A stretch of 64,000 nucleotides of DNA from Bradyrhizobium commune (GTDB taxonomy: Bacteria; Pseudomonadota; Alphaproteobacteria; Rhizobiales; Xanthobacteraceae). Made by a program: the position numbers and the translations under genes. This document shows, in pieces, positions 25,836-33,549 of this stretch. The notes under the pieces were generated by a model. The model made no database searches, was not told where the DNA came from, and saw only the letters and a list, made by a program, of their open reading frames with translations. The stretch covers positions 3,534,001 through 3,598,000 of the forward strand of contig NZ_CP061379.1 of the NCBI RefSeq assembly GCF_015624505.1. The letters are read 5' to 3'. Position 1 is the first letter of the stretch. Every line of letters begins with the position of its first letter.

Positions 25836-26609
25836 ATGGCCGATCCACGCCGCGTCGAATTCGGCGACTTCCTTCGCTCCCGCCGCGAAAAACTGTCGCC
25901 GAAGACCGTCGGGCTTCCTGCAGGCGCGCGGCGGCGCACCGCGGGGCTGCGCCGCGAGGAGGTCGCGCAGCTCGCCGGGATCGGCGTCGACTGGTACATT
26001 CGGCTGGAGCAGGGCCGCACCGCCAGTCCGTCGGTCACCACCGTCGATGCGCTCGCCCGCGCGCTGCGCCTCAGCAAGACCGAGCACGCGCACCTCAAGG
26101 ACCTTGCGCGCGACGGCGCGCGGGGTGCGTTCACGCGCGAGGTGGTGCCGCCGCCGATTTTGCGGCTGGTCGAGAGCCTGCCGCATCCGGCCTACATCAC
26201 GGGACGGCGCTGGGACGTGCTGGCCTGGAACGAAGCGGCCGAGGAGATCTTTGCGTTCGGGCGTTTGCCGGAGCAGGATCGCAACACGCTGCTGCTGATG
26301 ATGACCAACAAGAAGACGCGAAAATCCTATGGTGCGGGCTGGGCGGATGTGGCCAAGCGGATGGTCGCGATGTTTCGCGCCACCCACGACGTCTGGGCCG
26401 GCGATCCCGCGTTTGCAGAACTGCTGACTCGGTTGCGTGAAGGCAGTCCCGAGTTCGTCAAATGGTGGGGCGCGCACGAGGTTCACGGCACCATGTCGGG
26501 CCGCAAGACCATGACTCATCCGACCAAGGGCGTGCTGCATTTCGAGCACACGAGCTTTCAGGCCAATGACGATCCCGCGCTGAAGCTCGTGATCTATACG
26601 CCGGTGTAG
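25836..26609 (+). CDS. Helix-turn-helix regulator with MmyB-like ligand domain
   Basis: A 257-residue regulator. An N-terminal XRE-type HTH (FLRSRREKLSP, then RRRTAGLRREEVAQLAGIGV and DWYIRLEQGR) is followed by the MmyB-like ligand-binding domain: LARALRLSKTEHAHL, ITGRRWDVLAWNEAAEEIF, LLLMMTNKKTRKSY and a terminal HFEHTSFQANDDPALKLVIY. MmyB-type regulators commonly sit next to and control divergent short- or medium-chain dehydrogenases, as here. The ligand pocket of characterised relatives binds fatty-acid-like molecules; that is family knowledge, not visible here. Confidence 0.88.
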   Translation: MADPRRVEFGDFLRSRREKLSPKTVGLPAGARRRTAGLRREEVAQLAGIGVDWYIRLEQGRTASPSVTTVDALARALRLSKTEHAHLKDLARDGARGAFTREVVPPPILRLVESLPHPAYITGRRWDVLAWNEAAEEIFAFGRLPEQDRNTLLLMMTNKKTRKSYGAGWADVAKRMVAMFRATHDVWAGDPAFAELLTRLREGSPEFVKWWGAHEVHGTMSGRKTMTHPTKGVLHFEHTSFQANDDPALKLVIYTPV

Positions 26610-26779
26610 GATGGGGACGCCTAATGGCTGTTGCCAACCAGGTGATCGACGAACGTCAAGCCGGTTGCAGCCCGTAGCGGAGGTCACGTCGGCCTTGGTC
26701 GAGCGCCGCTTCTGACCCATGGCAGGCCAGGACAACTTGTACTAGATTGCCGGCCGCATATAGCCGAACGGAGCGCGGG

Positions 26780-27259
26780 ATGCCCCTTTGCGAAAAAATG
26801 GTCGGCGTGTTGGCCGTACTCGTCATGAGCGGATTATGTGCAGCAGTGGCGGCGGACACACTTGAATATGACCGCGTAACGTCGACAGATCTCAAGTGGA
26901 ACCCGCTCCCCTCTATGCCCAAGGGGACGCAAACCACGGTGCTTCACGGTAATCCAGGCAAACCTGGCCTTTATACCGTTCGGCTCAAAATACCACCAAA
27001 TTCAAAAATGCCAGTGCACTCTCATCCTGATGAACGCGTTCGCGTTATCATTTCGGGGACATACTACTCTGCGCTTGGAGACAAGGTCGACGAGACGAAA
27101 CTCTTGAGCTTTCCGCCCGGGACGTTTTCGCATGTGCCGCCCAAGGTGTGGCAATTCGCGGAAACGAAGGATGAAGAGGTTGTATTCGAGATTACTGGAA
27201 TTGGACCGACAGGCATTGACTACTTGAACGCTGAGGATGATCCGCGAAAACAAAAATAG
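26780..27259 (+). CDS. Exported cupin-domain protein
   Basis: A 159-residue protein whose start is set by GGAG six bases before ATG 26780. A signal peptide (VGVLAVLVMSGLCAAVAAD) is followed by a single cupin barrel: YTVRLKIPPNSKMPVHSHPDE supplies metal-ligand histidines of cupin motif 1, and PPGTFSHVPPKVWQF matches motif 2. It resembles periplasmic cupins of the DUF4437/ChrR-like type. Base composition is lower in GC than its neighbours, hinting at separate origin. Catalytic role unknown. It stands alone between degenerate intergenic sequence and a truncated PF04392 gene. Confidence 0.75.
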   Translation: MPLCEKMVGVLAVLVMSGLCAAVAADTLEYDRVTSTDLKWNPLPSMPKGTQTTVLHGNPGKPGLYTVRLKIPPNSKMPVHSHPDERVRVIISGTYYSALGDKVDETKLLSFPPGTFSHVPPKVWQFAETKDEEVVFEITGIGPTGIDYLNAEDDPRKQK

Positions 27260-27519
27260 CGACGGCTTTCCGGTCTTGGCCCCAGCGGAAATATGCCGCC
27301 AATGGGATGACGTCGCTTCTGGCCCCTGGCGGACATCACGCACCTCGGCGTGATGTCTGCACCTTACGTCACAGGTCGATCTCACGTGGCTAGCAGTATC
27401 AACTCGCTCACGCGGTCTGGCGCATCGCGCAGCGACAAAGAGTGCAAATGGCCCTGAGCGGACCGCTCAAGTTTTTCGAGATGGACTTGCTTGTCTGCTT
27501 GAAGGGCGTGCCCTTGTAA

Positions 27520-28050
27520 GTAGAGTTGGCGCTTCTGAAAGAAGCCGTTCCCCATCTGTCGACGGTCGCGTTGCTCTACAATCCGAACGAGGTCAGCGCT
27601 TCGCGGGTGATCAAGGCAAACGAGGCGGCCTCGCGCCCGCTCGGACTTTCCCTTAACGCCATCGGAATTCCGATCGCTGAAGCGATCGAGCCGGCGTTTG
27701 AACAGATTGAGCGTGATCGCGTCGACGGCGCTGTCATCGTAGGATCAATGCTGTTCAATGAGCGCGCTCGAGTGGGCGCGGCGGCGCTTGCCCACCGCCT
27801 GCCGTCAACTTGCATCGTCGCTGAAATGCTTCCGTATGGCCTGTTGATGTCATACGGCCAAGACTTTCCCGATTATTTCCGCAAGGCCGCGGGCTATGCT
27901 GCCAAAATATTGCGAGGAGCAAGTCCCGCCGACCTTCCCGTGGAACAACCCACCCGACTGAAGCATGTCATTAACTTGAAGGCCGCAAAAGCCATCGGAC
28001 TGTCGCTCCCTTCATCGCTACTCGTGAGTGCCGATGAAGTCATCGAGTAG
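27520..28050 (+). pseudogene. 5'-truncated PF04392 substrate-binding protein gene
   Basis: The 174-codon frame corresponds only to the C-terminal half of the family seen intact at 8469 and 9532: LLKEAVPHLSTVALLYNP, GYAAKILRGASPADLPVEQP, INLKAAKAIGLSLPSSLL and the ending SADEVIE. Upstream the frame is closed by TAA at 27517, and the signal peptide and first lobe are missing. A TTG at 27526 has no ribosome site. It is a truncated relic, not a plausible binding protein, and probably marks an old rearrangement breakpoint near 27520. Confidence 0.8.
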
Positions 28051-28091
28051 ATCGATGACTTCCTCTTCCGGGCCCATAGCAGACCGAAACG

Positions 28092-29399
28092 TTACGCCAC
28101 CCGATCCCTGCGGCTATCCGAGCAGGTTCGGTCATCCGGTGCCAGTGGCGGCGCGGTAGCTTTCCCTCGTAGGGTGGCGTCGTTTCCTGCTGAGCTGACC
28201 ACAGCGGCCCGCGCGTCGCGCCAGGCGACGATCCAGATCAGGAAGCCCGCAAGCGCGAGCGCGGCGCCGACGGGGCCGGTGGATGTCCAGCCAAAACCCT
28301 CGCGAATGGCAACGCCGCCCAGGAAAGGGCCGAGCGCATTGGCGGTGTTGAACGCCGAATGGTTGAGCGCGGCGGCAAGCGCCTGCGCGTCGCCCGCGAC
28401 GTCCATCAGCCGGGTCTGAAGGATGGCTCCGAGCGAGACGCCGGCACCGATCGCGAAGACGTCGGCCGCAAGGAGCCAGGGATTGCCGGCCGCAAGTGGA
28501 AATACCAGCAGCGCGGCTGCCGAAAACAGCAGGATGATTCCCGCCGTCGGCATCAGCGCGCGGTCCGCGAAGCGCGGCACGATGAGATTGCCGAGCGTGG
28601 CACCGATGCCGAAAATGGCGAGAAAGAGGGGAATGACCGAGGGACTGACCTTGGTGACCTCGATCAGCGTCGTCGCTAGATAAGTGTAGACGGCGAACAT
28701 GCCGCCGAAGCCGATCGCGCCGATCGCGAGCGTGATCCAGACGCGGCCGCTTTTGAGGGCTCCGAGCTCTCGCAGCGGGTCTGACCGGCCGGCCTGGTCG
28801 CGCGGCGCAAACAGCGCGCAAAGCAGCACCGTGAGCAGCGCCAGCAACGACACGAGGCCGAAGCTCGCGCGCCAGCCGACCGCCTGACCGATCAGATTGG
28901 CCAAGGGCACGCCGATGATGGTGGCGCCGGTCAGGCCGAGCATCACCTGGCCGATCGCCTGTGAGCGACGATGTTGCGAAACCAGCGAGGCTGCAACCAG
29001 CGCGGCGATGCCGAAATAGGCGCCATGCGGCAACCCCGAGAGAAAGCGGGCCGCGATCATCCAGCCAAAGCCGGGGGCGAGCGCGGTGAGCGCATTGCCA
29101 ACCGCAAACACCGCCATGAGGGTCAGCAACTGCGTGCGCCGCGCGAACCGCGCGCCAAGCACCGCGATCAACGGCGCGCCCAAGACCACGCCGAGCGCGT
29201 AAGCGCTGATGGCATGCCCTGCGGTCGGCTCGTCGATCCCGAGGTCGGCGGCGAAAAACGGCAGCAGGCTCATCGATGCGAATTCGGTGGTTCCGATCGC
29301 AAAGCCGCCGATCGCGAGCGAGAGCAGGACGATGGCGAGGTGAGGGGGCGCGGAGGCCGCAGTCGCGCGAGGCGAGGTCGCTTTCGTCGAGATCGTCAT
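28092..29399 (-). CDS. MFS transporter (AraJ/arabinose-efflux-like drug:H+ antiporter)
   Basis: A 435-residue inner-membrane transporter with twelve predicted helices. ATG 29399 is preceded by AGGA; a longer frame to 29450 lacks one. Family features: IGGFAIGTTEFASMSLLPFFAADLG in helix 1, HAISAYALGVVLGAPLIAVL, RFARRTQLLTLMAVFAVGN (the MFS loop 2-3 motif) and RFLSGLPHGAYFGIAALVAA in helix 4. This is the pattern of the DHA1 AraJ/NepI group, which exports sugars, nucleosides or drugs. The C-terminal tail (about 45 residues) is hydrophilic. Convergent with the truncated PF04392 gene. Substrate unknown. Confidence 0.87.
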   Translation of the reverse strand: MTISTKATSPRATAASAPPHLAIVLLSLAIGGFAIGTTEFASMSLLPFFAADLGIDEPTAGHAISAYALGVVLGAPLIAVLGARFARRTQLLTLMAVFAVGNALTALAPGFGWMIAARFLSGLPHGAYFGIAALVAASLVSQHRRSQAIGQVMLGLTGATIIGVPLANLIGQAVGWRASFGLVSLLALLTVLLCALFAPRDQAGRSDPLRELGALKSGRVWITLAIGAIGFGGMFAVYTYLATTLIEVTKVSPSVIPLFLAIFGIGATLGNLIVPRFADRALMPTAGIILLFSAAALLVFPLAAGNPWLLAADVFAIGAGVSLGAILQTRLMDVAGDAQALAAALNHSAFNTANALGPFLGGVAIREGFGWTSTGPVGAALALAGFLIWIVAWRDARAAVVSSAGNDATLRGKATAPPLAPDDRTCSDSRRDRVA

Positions 29400-29579
29400 G
29401 TGTCCTGCATTGGTGGCGTCAACGGGAACCAGCCCAGCGAACGTCGCCACCCCTGCAAGATTTATCCGTTGTACTTAGAGCCGGATCGGCTCGCGTCAAC
29501 AGGGAAGACCGACCGCATATCAGCCTCCCGATTTGCAGCGACCGCTCGGTGCCGACAGGCCCGGCACCGCATCCGCCCG

Positions 29580-29593
29580 TTGATCTAGGTCAA
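29580..29593. promoter_or_regulatory. FixK2/FNR-type box
   Basis: TTGATCTAGGTCAA matches the rhizobial FixK2 consensus TTG(A/C)-N6-(T/G)CAA and the FNR pattern TTGAT-N4-GTCAA. Its centre is about 79 bases before the ATG of the small secreted protein at 29666. A class II start 40.5 bases downstream would fall near 29627. It could also act on the MFS gene in the other direction. Confidence 0.65.
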
Positions 29594-29665
29594 CGTCGCC
29601 GATGCTCTGGTCCTCACCCTGAGCGCAGCCGCAAGGAAGGCGGCTGCTGCAACGAGGAGGGGATC

Positions 29666-29935
29666 ATGATGCGTCCGAGCAAGAGGCTTTCGATTGGGTC
29701 AGCGACGGTTGCCGGAATTGCCGCCAGCGTGCTGTTCGGCTTTGCAGGCGTCATTCTCACTCCGGCGCCAGCTGCCGCCGTCGTGTACTGCCAGTACGTC
29801 GACTATCCGCCGAGTTGCGTTGCGCGGGCCGGCGTGGTGCTCCGGCCACGCCCCGTGGCGCGCGCCGCGGTCCGGGCCGGCACGGCGAGCCCGCGCAATA
29901 TCAATGGCGGTATCAATCGCGTTGGCGTGCGGTAG
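29666..29935 (+). CDS. Small secreted protein under a FixK-type box
   Basis: An 89-residue protein with an AGGAGG ribosome site five bases before the ATG (a second ATG follows directly). A signal peptide (GIAASVLFGFAGVILTPAPA, then AAVVYC) leads to a short mature part with two cysteines (YCQYVDYPPSCVARAGVVL) and an Arg-rich tail. This resembles the many small Bradyrhizobium exported proteins of unknown function. A GCAGCCGC/GCGGCTGC hairpin precedes the ribosome site. The FixK-type box upstream suggests induction at low oxygen. No function can be assigned. Confidence 0.7.
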   Translation: MMRPSKRLSIGSATVAGIAASVLFGFAGVILTPAPAAAVVYCQYVDYPPSCVARAGVVLRPRPVARAAVRAGTASPRNINGGINRVGVR

Positions 29936-29958
29936 CGGATCTTGCGTGCGCGTTGTAC

Positions 29959-31215
29959 TTACGGCGTCGGCGCGGCCGGAGGCGTCGCGCTGACGTTCGG
30001 CAGCGGAACCGTTGGCCAGGGGCTGGTCGGACTCGGCGCCGACAGGCACGACGTCGCAAGCTGCGGCCAGACCGATGCGAGGCCCGTCATGTCGATATCG
30101 AATTTCGCAAGGTCGGCCTTGCCGTCCGGCATCGGCGTGGTTTCGCGGACCTGGAGGTAGCGGGATGTCAAAATGGCCTTGATCATGTCGGACCCGACAG
30201 TCCCGTTCCAGACCTCATACTTGCCGAAGCGCACCGGAAACCCTCCGGCCTCCTCGTTGGTGTCGGCGCTCGCCATCATCCGGATCGTGCTCTTGCCGAC
30301 GGCGGCCTCGTCGGTCTCGCCGGCGAATCTCAGCGGCACGCGATCCTTGTTTTCGCAGGACAGACGCCACTCCATCATCCGGAATGAAGAGCCGCTGTCC
30401 TTCTTCAACACCGCGATCTTGCTGACAGACGGCTGCAATCCCTTCTCGAGCGTCCACGCCGTTTCCACAAGCGTTCGCGTGTCTATGCCAAACCGGTAGA
30501 GCTCGGATCGGGTCAGCACGTGCAGGCTTTCGTACTTCACGGTCCGGATCAGATCGTCGAGCTCGCGGCTGATCCCCATCGCCGCGATGAATGCGGTGCG
30601 CTCGCGATCGGCGGTTGCGATCCGGCGCTGCCTGGCGGCCGCGACCACATCCGGTGGCGGATCACCGTGAAAGGTCAGGACCAGCCTGGAGTTATGGACC
30701 CCCAGTGCCGCGTCGGGTGCGACCTCGCGAGACGTCGCGCCGAGAAACAGGTATCCGCAGGCCGAATTGCACATCGCCCTGCGAGTGGTGAGCTCGGCCT
30801 CGATCTCGCCGCCGGCGTTCTTGATCTTGAGGCAGCTGGCGTCCACTTGCGTGCCGGCGGCGCATGCCGTCGCACTGGTGCGGCCGACCCGCGCCACCGC
30901 CTTCCGGCTGCGCAGCAACCGTCCGATCAAATAGGACTGCTCCACATTGCCGCCGGGGGAGTGCAGGTAGATCGGAAGCTGGGTGTCCTTGACGCCGGCG
31001 AGGAAGCGGCGAATGCGCGCCGCCGCGCCCTCATCGACCTGGCCCTCGATGGCGATCCAGCGGTCGCAGCCCGGCCCGCAGGCGTCAGGCGCCCCCTTGG
31101 CAAGATAGATCGTGAGCCTCGGCGAAAATCCGGCTTTCTCGACCGGCGTTTTTTCTGCGTGCAATGTGCCGGGGATCGAGAGCGCGGCCACGAGCAACAA
31201 GATACGGACAAGCAT
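29959..31215 (-). CDS. COG3904-type exported protein with ClpP/crotonase-like fold
   Basis: A 418-residue periplasmic protein with signal peptide MLVRILLLVAALSIPGTLHA. The central domain resembles the ClpP/crotonase superfamily: YLHSPGGNVEQSYLIGRLLR corresponds to the SPGG oxyanion region, MCNSACGYLFLGA carries a serine in the nucleophile position, and LGVHNSRL supplies a candidate catalytic histidine. Paired cysteines (ACGPGCDRW, ATACAAG, CNSAC) suggest disulphides. A C-terminal domain of about 150 residues and a Pro/Thr-rich tail have no assignment. It may be an active serine hydrolase or protease; substrate unknown. It stands alone, convergent with the small gene at 29666. Confidence 0.7.
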   Translation of the reverse strand: MLVRILLLVAALSIPGTLHAEKTPVEKAGFSPRLTIYLAKGAPDACGPGCDRWIAIEGQVDEGAAARIRRFLAGVKDTQLPIYLHSPGGNVEQSYLIGRLLRSRKAVARVGRTSATACAAGTQVDASCLKIKNAGGEIEAELTTRRAMCNSACGYLFLGATSREVAPDAALGVHNSRLVLTFHGDPPPDVVAAARQRRIATADRERTAFIAAMGISRELDDLIRTVKYESLHVLTRSELYRFGIDTRTLVETAWTLEKGLQPSVSKIAVLKKDSGSSFRMMEWRLSCENKDRVPLRFAGETDEAAVGKSTIRMMASADTNEEAGGFPVRFGKYEVWNGTVGSDMIKAILTSRYLQVRETTPMPDGKADLAKFDIDMTGLASVWPQLATSCLSAPSPTSPWPTVPLPNVSATPPAAPTP

Positions 31216-31324
31216 GAAGTGACGGGACCACGCGCGGTGAAGACCAAAGTGAGGTTATACGATGACCGGCGTCGTCACAACTTTTGGTGGCGGCTGTTCA
31301 TTCCGCGACATCAGGCGCGCCAAG

Positions 31325-31663
31325 CTACGGGGCGCGGGTCAATTCCATGCCGTCGACCACCATCTTCCAGGTTCCAGCCGCCTGATGGGGCGGTTGCGAC
31401 ACCTCGAATGTCGTCTCAATGAAGGGAATGCCGACGACGAGATTGTCGCCCTCGAACCTGCGCAGCGGCGCATTGATCGAGGTCGTGGTATTGCCCCTGA
31501 CGCGCTTATAGTGGACGGTCCCGTCCTTGGTGACCTCCAGCCTCATCGTCTGCGCCCGCCATTCGCCCACATAGGCAGCCTTGTCGTCCGCGACCGGCTG
31601 TCCGCACGCGGACAGGATCGGCAGCATTGCGACGAGAACGATTGGCAAAATCCGTTTGCTCAT
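31325..31663 (-). CDS. Small lipoprotein
   Basis: A 112-residue protein from ATG 31663. The start MSKRILPIVLVAMLPILSAC ends in a lipobox (LSAC), so the cysteine should be lipidated. The mature part (AYVGEWRAQTMRLEVTKDGT, then YKRV and FEGDNLVVGIPFIETTFEVS) looks like a small beta-rich domain of the lipocalin/DUF-type that measures weight-of-evidence motifs such as GxW; no family is recognised. A longer upstream frame exists but lacks signal features. Nothing in the neighbourhood suggests a function. Confidence 0.7.
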   Translation of the reverse strand: MSKRILPIVLVAMLPILSACGQPVADDKAAYVGEWRAQTMRLEVTKDGTVHYKRVRGNTTTSINAPLRRFEGDNLVVGIPFIETTFEVSQPPHQAAGTWKMVVDGMELTRAP

Positions 31664-31815
31664 TCTGCTCGAAGCCCGATTCAGGGATTGGATATGTCTC
31701 GACCTACACTCCTCGCATTCGTCGCTGCGCTCGCGGCGACAGTTCAATCGCTGTCTGATTCGGTTTGGGTTGTCGGGGTCGAGCCGGCGTCAACGAGCGG
31801 CACCCTCAAGATCGC

Positions 31816-32070
31816 CTAACCGCCGCGCCCGCGCCGGCGCGCCGTTGTCGGCTTTTTCTGAGGGAAATACGGGTTCACGAGGCATGAGGCCGAGCGGCCG
31901 ACGGCGAGATATTTGCACTGCGCGAGCGAAGCGTAGCGACAGTCGACGTAGCCGACGGGGCCGTAGATCTGCATGCAGACGGGATAGTTGGGATCATAAG
32001 TCTGGGCGCGCGCGGGCGCGGTTGCGACAAGCACGCCGGCCGCGCCGAGTATGAGCCACGCGCGGCGCAT
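31816..32070 (-). CDS. DUF3551 small exported protein (tandem copy 2)
   Basis: An 84-residue protein starting at ATG 32070, one base after the stop of the upstream paralogue (TGAAATG), implying translational coupling. Signal peptide MRRAWLILGAAGVLVATAPA ends at ARAQ. The mature domain has the DUF3551 pattern of four cysteines: YPVCMQIYGPVGYVDCRYAS, LAQCKYL and ASCLVNPYFP. A basic tail RRRGRGG closes it. The family is abundant in Bradyrhizobiaceae; function is unknown. Confidence 0.75.
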   Translation of the reverse strand: MRRAWLILGAAGVLVATAPARAQTYDPNYPVCMQIYGPVGYVDCRYASLAQCKYLAVGRSASCLVNPYFPQKKPTTARRRGRGG

Positions 32071-32071
32071 T

Positions 32072-32380
32072 TCAACGCTGCGAGTCATAGCCGGGCGCAA
32101 ACACGCGCGGGCGATTCTGATACGCATAGGGATCATCGCTCTGTCCCGCGAAATAGGGATTCGCGATGCAGGTCAGCGGCCGGCCCGACGCACTCGCCTG
32201 GCACTGCGCGTAAGTGTCGAACCTGCAATTGCTCAAGCCCGGCCATTCATCGCCGGTGAGGCAGAACGGATGCGCGGTGCCGAACGCGTTCGCGTCTGTG
32301 CTCGCGCCCGCGACAAGCGCAAATGTGGCGATCGCGAGCGAAAGTGTGGCGACAATGAGGAAGGCAAATCGTGCCCGCAT
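32072..32380 (-). CDS. DUF3551 small exported protein (tandem copy 1)
   Basis: A 102-residue paralogue immediately upstream of the copy at 31816. ATG 32380 has GGAGA seven bases before it. A signal peptide (FAFLIVATLSLAIATFALVA) precedes a four-cysteine mature domain: HPFCLTGDEWPGLSNCRFDT, AQCQASASG, LTCIANPYF. The shared C-N-P-Y-F ending shows the tandem duplication. Probably disulphide-bonded in the periplasm; role unknown. Confidence 0.75.
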   Translation of the reverse strand: MRARFAFLIVATLSLAIATFALVAGASTDANAFGTAHPFCLTGDEWPGLSNCRFDTYAQCQASASGRPLTCIANPYFAGQSDDPYAYQNRPRVFAPGYDSQR

Positions 32381-32636
32381 TTTCGATTCTCCGATCACAG
32401 GATTGTGCGCGCGACGTCGTTACGCGCGCACGAAGTGTACATCGCGCAGAAGGCATTGGAACTGCTGAAAACTCTTGTTTCAAAGGGTTTCCCGAACGCT
32501 CCGCTAAATCTTCATTCATGAAGCGCGGCCCTTTGGGCTGAACTGTTGCGTCGAGGTTACAGCAATTCCGTCGATCGCTGATATGACGTCGGCCCACGGC
32601 CCGGGGGCCTAACGACGAAACTGGAACGGGATTCAA

Positions 32637-33365
32637 ATGAAGAAGAGTTTGTTGCTTGTCACTGCGAGCCTGGTCGCGATCAGCGCGGCGGCTCCGGCGA
32701 TGGCTGCTGATCTCGCGGCACGGCCTTACACGAAGGCGCCGGCGATGGTCGCCACGATCTACGATTGGAGCGGCTTCTATATCGGTATCAACGGCGGCGG
32801 CGGTTCGTCACACGCGACCTGGGATCTGACCGGCCTCGGCCGCGAAGGTTCGCACGACGCGACCGGCGGCACGGTCGGTGGCCAGATCGGCTATCGCTGG
32901 CAGTCGGGCCAGTGGGTGTTCGGTGTTGAAGGCCAGGGCAACTGGGCTGACTTCTCGGGCAGCAACACCAGCGCGCTCACCGGCAACAGCAACCGCACCA
33001 AGATCGACTCGTTCGGTCTGATCACCGGCCAGGTCGGCTACGCCTGGAACAACGTCCTCGTCTACGTCAAGGGCGGTGCGGCTGTGCTCGGCACCAAGTA
33101 CGACATCCACACCCCGGGCGGTGCGTTCGTCGCTTCCTCCGACGACACCCGCTGGGGCGGCACGGTCGGCGTGGGTCTCGAATACGGCTTCGCCCCGAAC
33201 TGGTCGGTCGGCGTCGAGTACAACCACATCTTCGTGGGCGGTCACGACCAGAACCTGACCAATGGCGGCGTGTTCGTGCAGACCGACCACGTCAAGCAGG
33301 ACGTCGACATGGGCCTCGTCCGCCTGAACTACAAGTTCGGCGGCCCGATCATCGCCAAGTACTGA
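32637..33365 (+). CDS. Outer-membrane beta-barrel protein (Omp25/31-like)
   Basis: A 242-residue porin-like protein of the small eight-stranded barrel class common in Rhizobiales. Signal peptide MKKSLLLVTASLVAISAAAP ends at AMAADL; the mature start ADLAARPYTKAP is typical of Bradyrhizobium OMPs. Barrel strands include YDWSGFYIGINGGGG, GGQIGYRWQSGQWVFGVEGQ, VGYAWNNVLVYVKGG and the final RLNYKFGGP. Codon use is strongly biased to C-ending codons, suggesting high expression. GGGA precedes the ATG and a strong terminator follows at 33408. Confidence 0.88.
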   Translation: MKKSLLLVTASLVAISAAAPAMAADLAARPYTKAPAMVATIYDWSGFYIGINGGGGSSHATWDLTGLGREGSHDATGGTVGGQIGYRWQSGQWVFGVEGQGNWADFSGSNTSALTGNSNRTKIDSFGLITGQVGYAWNNVLVYVKGGAAVLGTKYDIHTPGGAFVASSDDTRWGGTVGVGLEYGFAPNWSVGVEYNHIFVGGHDQNLTNGGVFVQTDHVKQDVDMGLVRLNYKFGGPIIAKY

Positions 33366-33407
33366 GCAACGGACTGAGAACAGTCGCTCTTTTTGAGCGA
33401 CCGTCGA

Positions 33408-33438
33408 AAGCCCCGGCCGCTGGCCGGGGCTTTTTTTT
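33408..33438 (+). terminator. Intrinsic terminator of the outer-membrane protein gene
   Basis: Perfect 11-bp stem AAGCCCCGGCC / GGCCGGGGCTT with a 3-base loop and eight T. It lies about 45 bases after the stop and is a textbook rho-independent terminator. Confidence 0.92.
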
Positions 33439-33488
33439 GACGTGAATTCAGCGGGTTAACCATTCCTCTTCGAGAGAGACGAGATTGC

Positions 33489-33517
33489 TTGACTCCCGGG
33501 AACGAAATGAGAACAAT
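33489..33517 (+). promoter_or_regulatory. Promoter of the 32-residue SOS-type membrane peptide
   Basis: TTGACT (33489-33494), 17 bases, AACAAT (33512-33517). The -35 matches 5/6 and the -10 4/6. The -10 and predicted start lie inside the paired LexA boxes. Confidence 0.5.
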
Positions 33518-33532
33518 GTTCTGCATACGTTC
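33500..33532. promoter_or_regulatory. Two abutting alphaproteobacterial LexA (SOS) boxes
   Basis: GAACGAAATGAGAAC (33500-33514) and GTTCTGCATACGTTC (33518-33532) each match the alphaproteobacterial LexA site GTTC-N7-GTTC, the first on the opposite strand. Three bases separate them. They cover the promoter of the small gene at 33550. Two independent 8-base matches in 33 bp at a promoter are unlikely by chance. Confidence 0.85.
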
Positions 33533-33549
33533 CAGTAAGGGAGCAAGCC

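Noticed and set aside
31694..31819. 41-codon plus-strand frame starting MSRPTLLAFVAALAATVQ
   Set aside because: Hydrophobic start resembles a signal peptide, but there is no ribosome binding site, no cysteine or domain pattern, and it lies opposite the lipoprotein leader region.
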